Source: Phascolarctobacterium sp. (lineage in GTDB: Bacteria > Bacillota > Negativicutes > Acidaminococcales > Acidaminococcaceae). From it: DNA of 6,584 nt. The position numbers were made by a program, and so were the translations under genes. Under the pieces are notes generated by a model. It did not search any database. It saw only the letters and a program-made list of their open reading frames with translations, and was not told the origin of the DNA. The stretch is from assembly GCA_022718015.1 (NCBI GenBank), contig JAIHZV010000065.1, positions 1 to 6,584 of the forward strand, given 5' to 3'. Shown piece after piece: positions 6,011-6,584 of the stretch; position 1 is the first letter of the stretch; the number at the start of each line of letters is the position of its first letter.

Positions 6011-6037
6011 ACTGGGGGGGAGACAACGTGGTACACT
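6008..6037 (+). promoter_or_regulatory. Candidate promoter of the regulator/phosphatase operon with G7 spacer
   Basis: A -35 TTGACT (6008-6013, 5 of 6 to consensus) and -10 TACACT (6032-6037, 4 of 6) preceded by an extended TG (6029-6030) are separated by 18 bases. The spacer begins with seven G (6014-6020), so loss of one G would give the optimal 17. Transcription would start near 6044, leaving a leader of about 85 bases before the next gene. Confidence 0.5.
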
Positions 6038-6047
6038 TATTATATTG

Positions 6048-6096
6048 TTGAAAGTAATTGAATTTATGATTGAATTAGCACGGGAGAAACTTTCAA
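6048..6096. promoter_or_regulatory. Inverted repeat TTGAAAGT ... ACTTTCAA, candidate operator or leader structure
   Basis: TTGAAAGT (6048-6055) and ACTTTCAA (6089-6096) are exact inverted copies 41 bases apart, close to four helical turns. The interval contains a direct repeat ATTGAATT (6057-6064, 6069-6076). They lie just after the predicted transcription start and before the Xre-type gene, as for an autoregulatory site. Arms of 8 bases can arise by chance in AT-rich DNA. Confidence 0.35.
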
Positions 6097-6128
6097 TATT
6101 ATCATAAAGAGAGGGCGCAGGTGGGCGT

Positions 6129-6428
6129 ATGGTTAACGAGCAGGCGAAAAAAATTGGTGAGCGCATTAAGCATATTCGGATGCAAAAAAATCTGCCGCAG
6201 GCGGTGGTTGCCGGCAGCATGGGTGTGAGTCAGTCGCTGTTAAGCAGTATTGAGAGCGGCCGCTGCAGTACGACGGTGGATAATCTGATTAAGCTGCATG
6301 AGATTTTGGATTGTCCGGTGCGCGATTTCTTTGTGGATATTGATGGCGCGTATGCGCCGGAGCTGCCGGAGGGGTGCTTTTCGCTGGAGGAGCTGGCGGG
6401 GGCGCTGGCGAGCTTGCGAGGGAAGTAG
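6129..6428 (+). CDS. Xre/Cro-type helix-turn-helix regulator
   Basis: Small DNA-binding protein of 99 residues. An HTH_3/Xre domain spans about 9-64 (IGERIKHIRMQKNLPQAVVA, then GSMGVSQSLLSSIESGR as turn and recognition helix, then TTVDNLIKLHEILDCPVRDFF). The SxxSxIESGR pattern and the LxxILDCPxxxFF ending are typical of SinR-like repressors. The last 30 residues are acidic and Leu/Ala-rich, with no recognised domain; they may help oligomerise. The ATG at 6129 follows AGGTGGG (6119-6125) closely. An in-frame stop at 6105-6107 with no other start codon between makes this start nearly forced. It lies 16 bases before a CpsB-like phosphatase gene, so it probably regulates that polysaccharide operon and itself. 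Two A7 runs (6147-6153, 6184-6190) occur in the first 62 bases. Exact target unknown. Confidence 0.92.
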   Translation: MVNEQAKKIGERIKHIRMQKNLPQAVVAGSMGVSQSLLSSIESGRCSTTVDNLIKLHEILDCPVRDFFVDIDGAYAPELPEGCFSLEELAGALASLRGK

Positions 6429-6430
6429 GC

Positions 6431-6439
6431 GGAGAGGTG
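6431..6439 (+). promoter_or_regulatory. Ribosome binding site for the TTG-started phosphatase gene
   Basis: GGAGAGGTG ends 5 bases before TTG at 6445. It supports the unusual TTG start, which also places the conserved MIDIHSH motif exactly at the N-terminus. Confidence 0.75.
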
Positions 6440-6444
6440 TTAAT

Positions 6445-6584
6445 TTGATAGACATACATTCACATATAATTCCCGCAGTCGACGATGGCTGTAAGGATGA
6501 GGCGATGGCGCTGGCGATGCTGCGCAAGGCGGCAGCGAGCGGCACGCGTGCAATTTTTGCGACGAGCCATGTGCTCAGCGCAGG
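6445..6584 (+). CDS. CpsB/CapC/YwqE-type PHP-family tyrosine phosphatase, 3' partial
   Basis: Only the first 46 codons are inside the window. Starting from TTG at 6445 the product begins MIDIHSHIIPAVDDGCKDEA, the N-terminal signature of the manganese-dependent PHP-domain protein tyrosine phosphatases. These dephosphorylate the bacterial tyrosine kinase (CpsD/YwqD) controlling polysaccharide chain length and export. His5 and His7 form the first metal-binding HxH. The second motif reads ATSH (39-42, His42), as in streptococcal CpsB (TSH) rather than the ATPHH of YwqE, as far as I recall. The full family length is about 240-260 residues. The TTG start is supported by GGAGAGGTG. It follows the Xre-type gene by 16 bases in one probable operon. 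Kinase, Wzz-like and glycosyltransferase genes would be expected downstream but lie outside the window. GCG dominates its alanine codons. Confidence 0.88.
   Translation, partial: MIDIHSHIIPAVDDGCKDEAMALAMLRKAAASGTRAIFATSHVLSA

Noticed and set aside
6028..6107. Short frames in the regulator leader (GTG 6028-6051, 7 residues; ATG 6066-6107, 13 residues)
   Set aside because: No attenuator-like codon run; the first overlaps the -10 box and so would not be fully transcribed, and the second lacks a ribosome binding site.
1..6584. CRISPR array, tRNA or rRNA gene, insertion sequence
   Set aside because: No spaced identical repeats, no cloverleaf-like sequence, no transposase and no terminal repeats with target duplication were seen.

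Overview
The window is the 3' half of a division and cell wall (dcw) cluster, followed by a structured intergenic stretch and the start of what looks like an exopolysaccharide or capsule locus. All genes lie on the + strand. The protein set, strong Shine-Dalgarno sites and order (murC, ddl, ftsQ, DUF881, sbp, ftsZ, nrdR) point to Bacillota. The lack of sporulation sigma genes between ftsZ and nrdR, together with the protein flavour, suggests a non-sporulating Negativicutes bacterium (Phascolarctobacterium or Acidaminococcus-like). That placement is inference from memory, not from a search.

Region 1 (1-3896): murC (5' end outside the window), ddl, ftsQ, a DUF881 gene and sbp follow each other with overlaps or short gaps. 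MurC adds L-Ala to UDP-MurNAc and Ddl makes the D-Ala-D-Ala unit that MurF adds later. FtsQ links the division ring to septal wall synthesis. The DUF881-Sbp pair is a conserved membrane module of poorly known role. murB, often found near this position, is absent between murC and ddl.

Region 2 (3897-5663): a 152-base leader stands where ftsA is normally found. It carries a perfect CTTAACC/GGTTAAG dyad, and a third copy of the half-site abuts the ftsZ ribosome binding site. Then come ftsZ, with a complete GTPase domain and an EIPPWLRH tail, and nrdR, the zinc-ribbon/ATP-cone repressor of ribonucleotide reductase genes.

Region 3 (5664-6128): 465 bases without a convincing gene but full of structure. 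It holds a 24-bp G-U-rich hairpin with a GNRA loop and a U-tract, a second strong terminator, two tandem perfect hairpins, and a candidate promoter whose -35/-10 spacer contains a run of seven G. An inverted repeat lies downstream of that promoter.

Region 4 (6129-6584): a small Xre/Cro-type regulator with two A7 runs near its start, then the first 46 codons of a CpsB/YwqE-type PHP-family tyrosine phosphatase (cut by the window end). This pair typically opens a polysaccharide export and synthesis operon. The possibly phase-variable promoter in front of it is the most interesting signal here.
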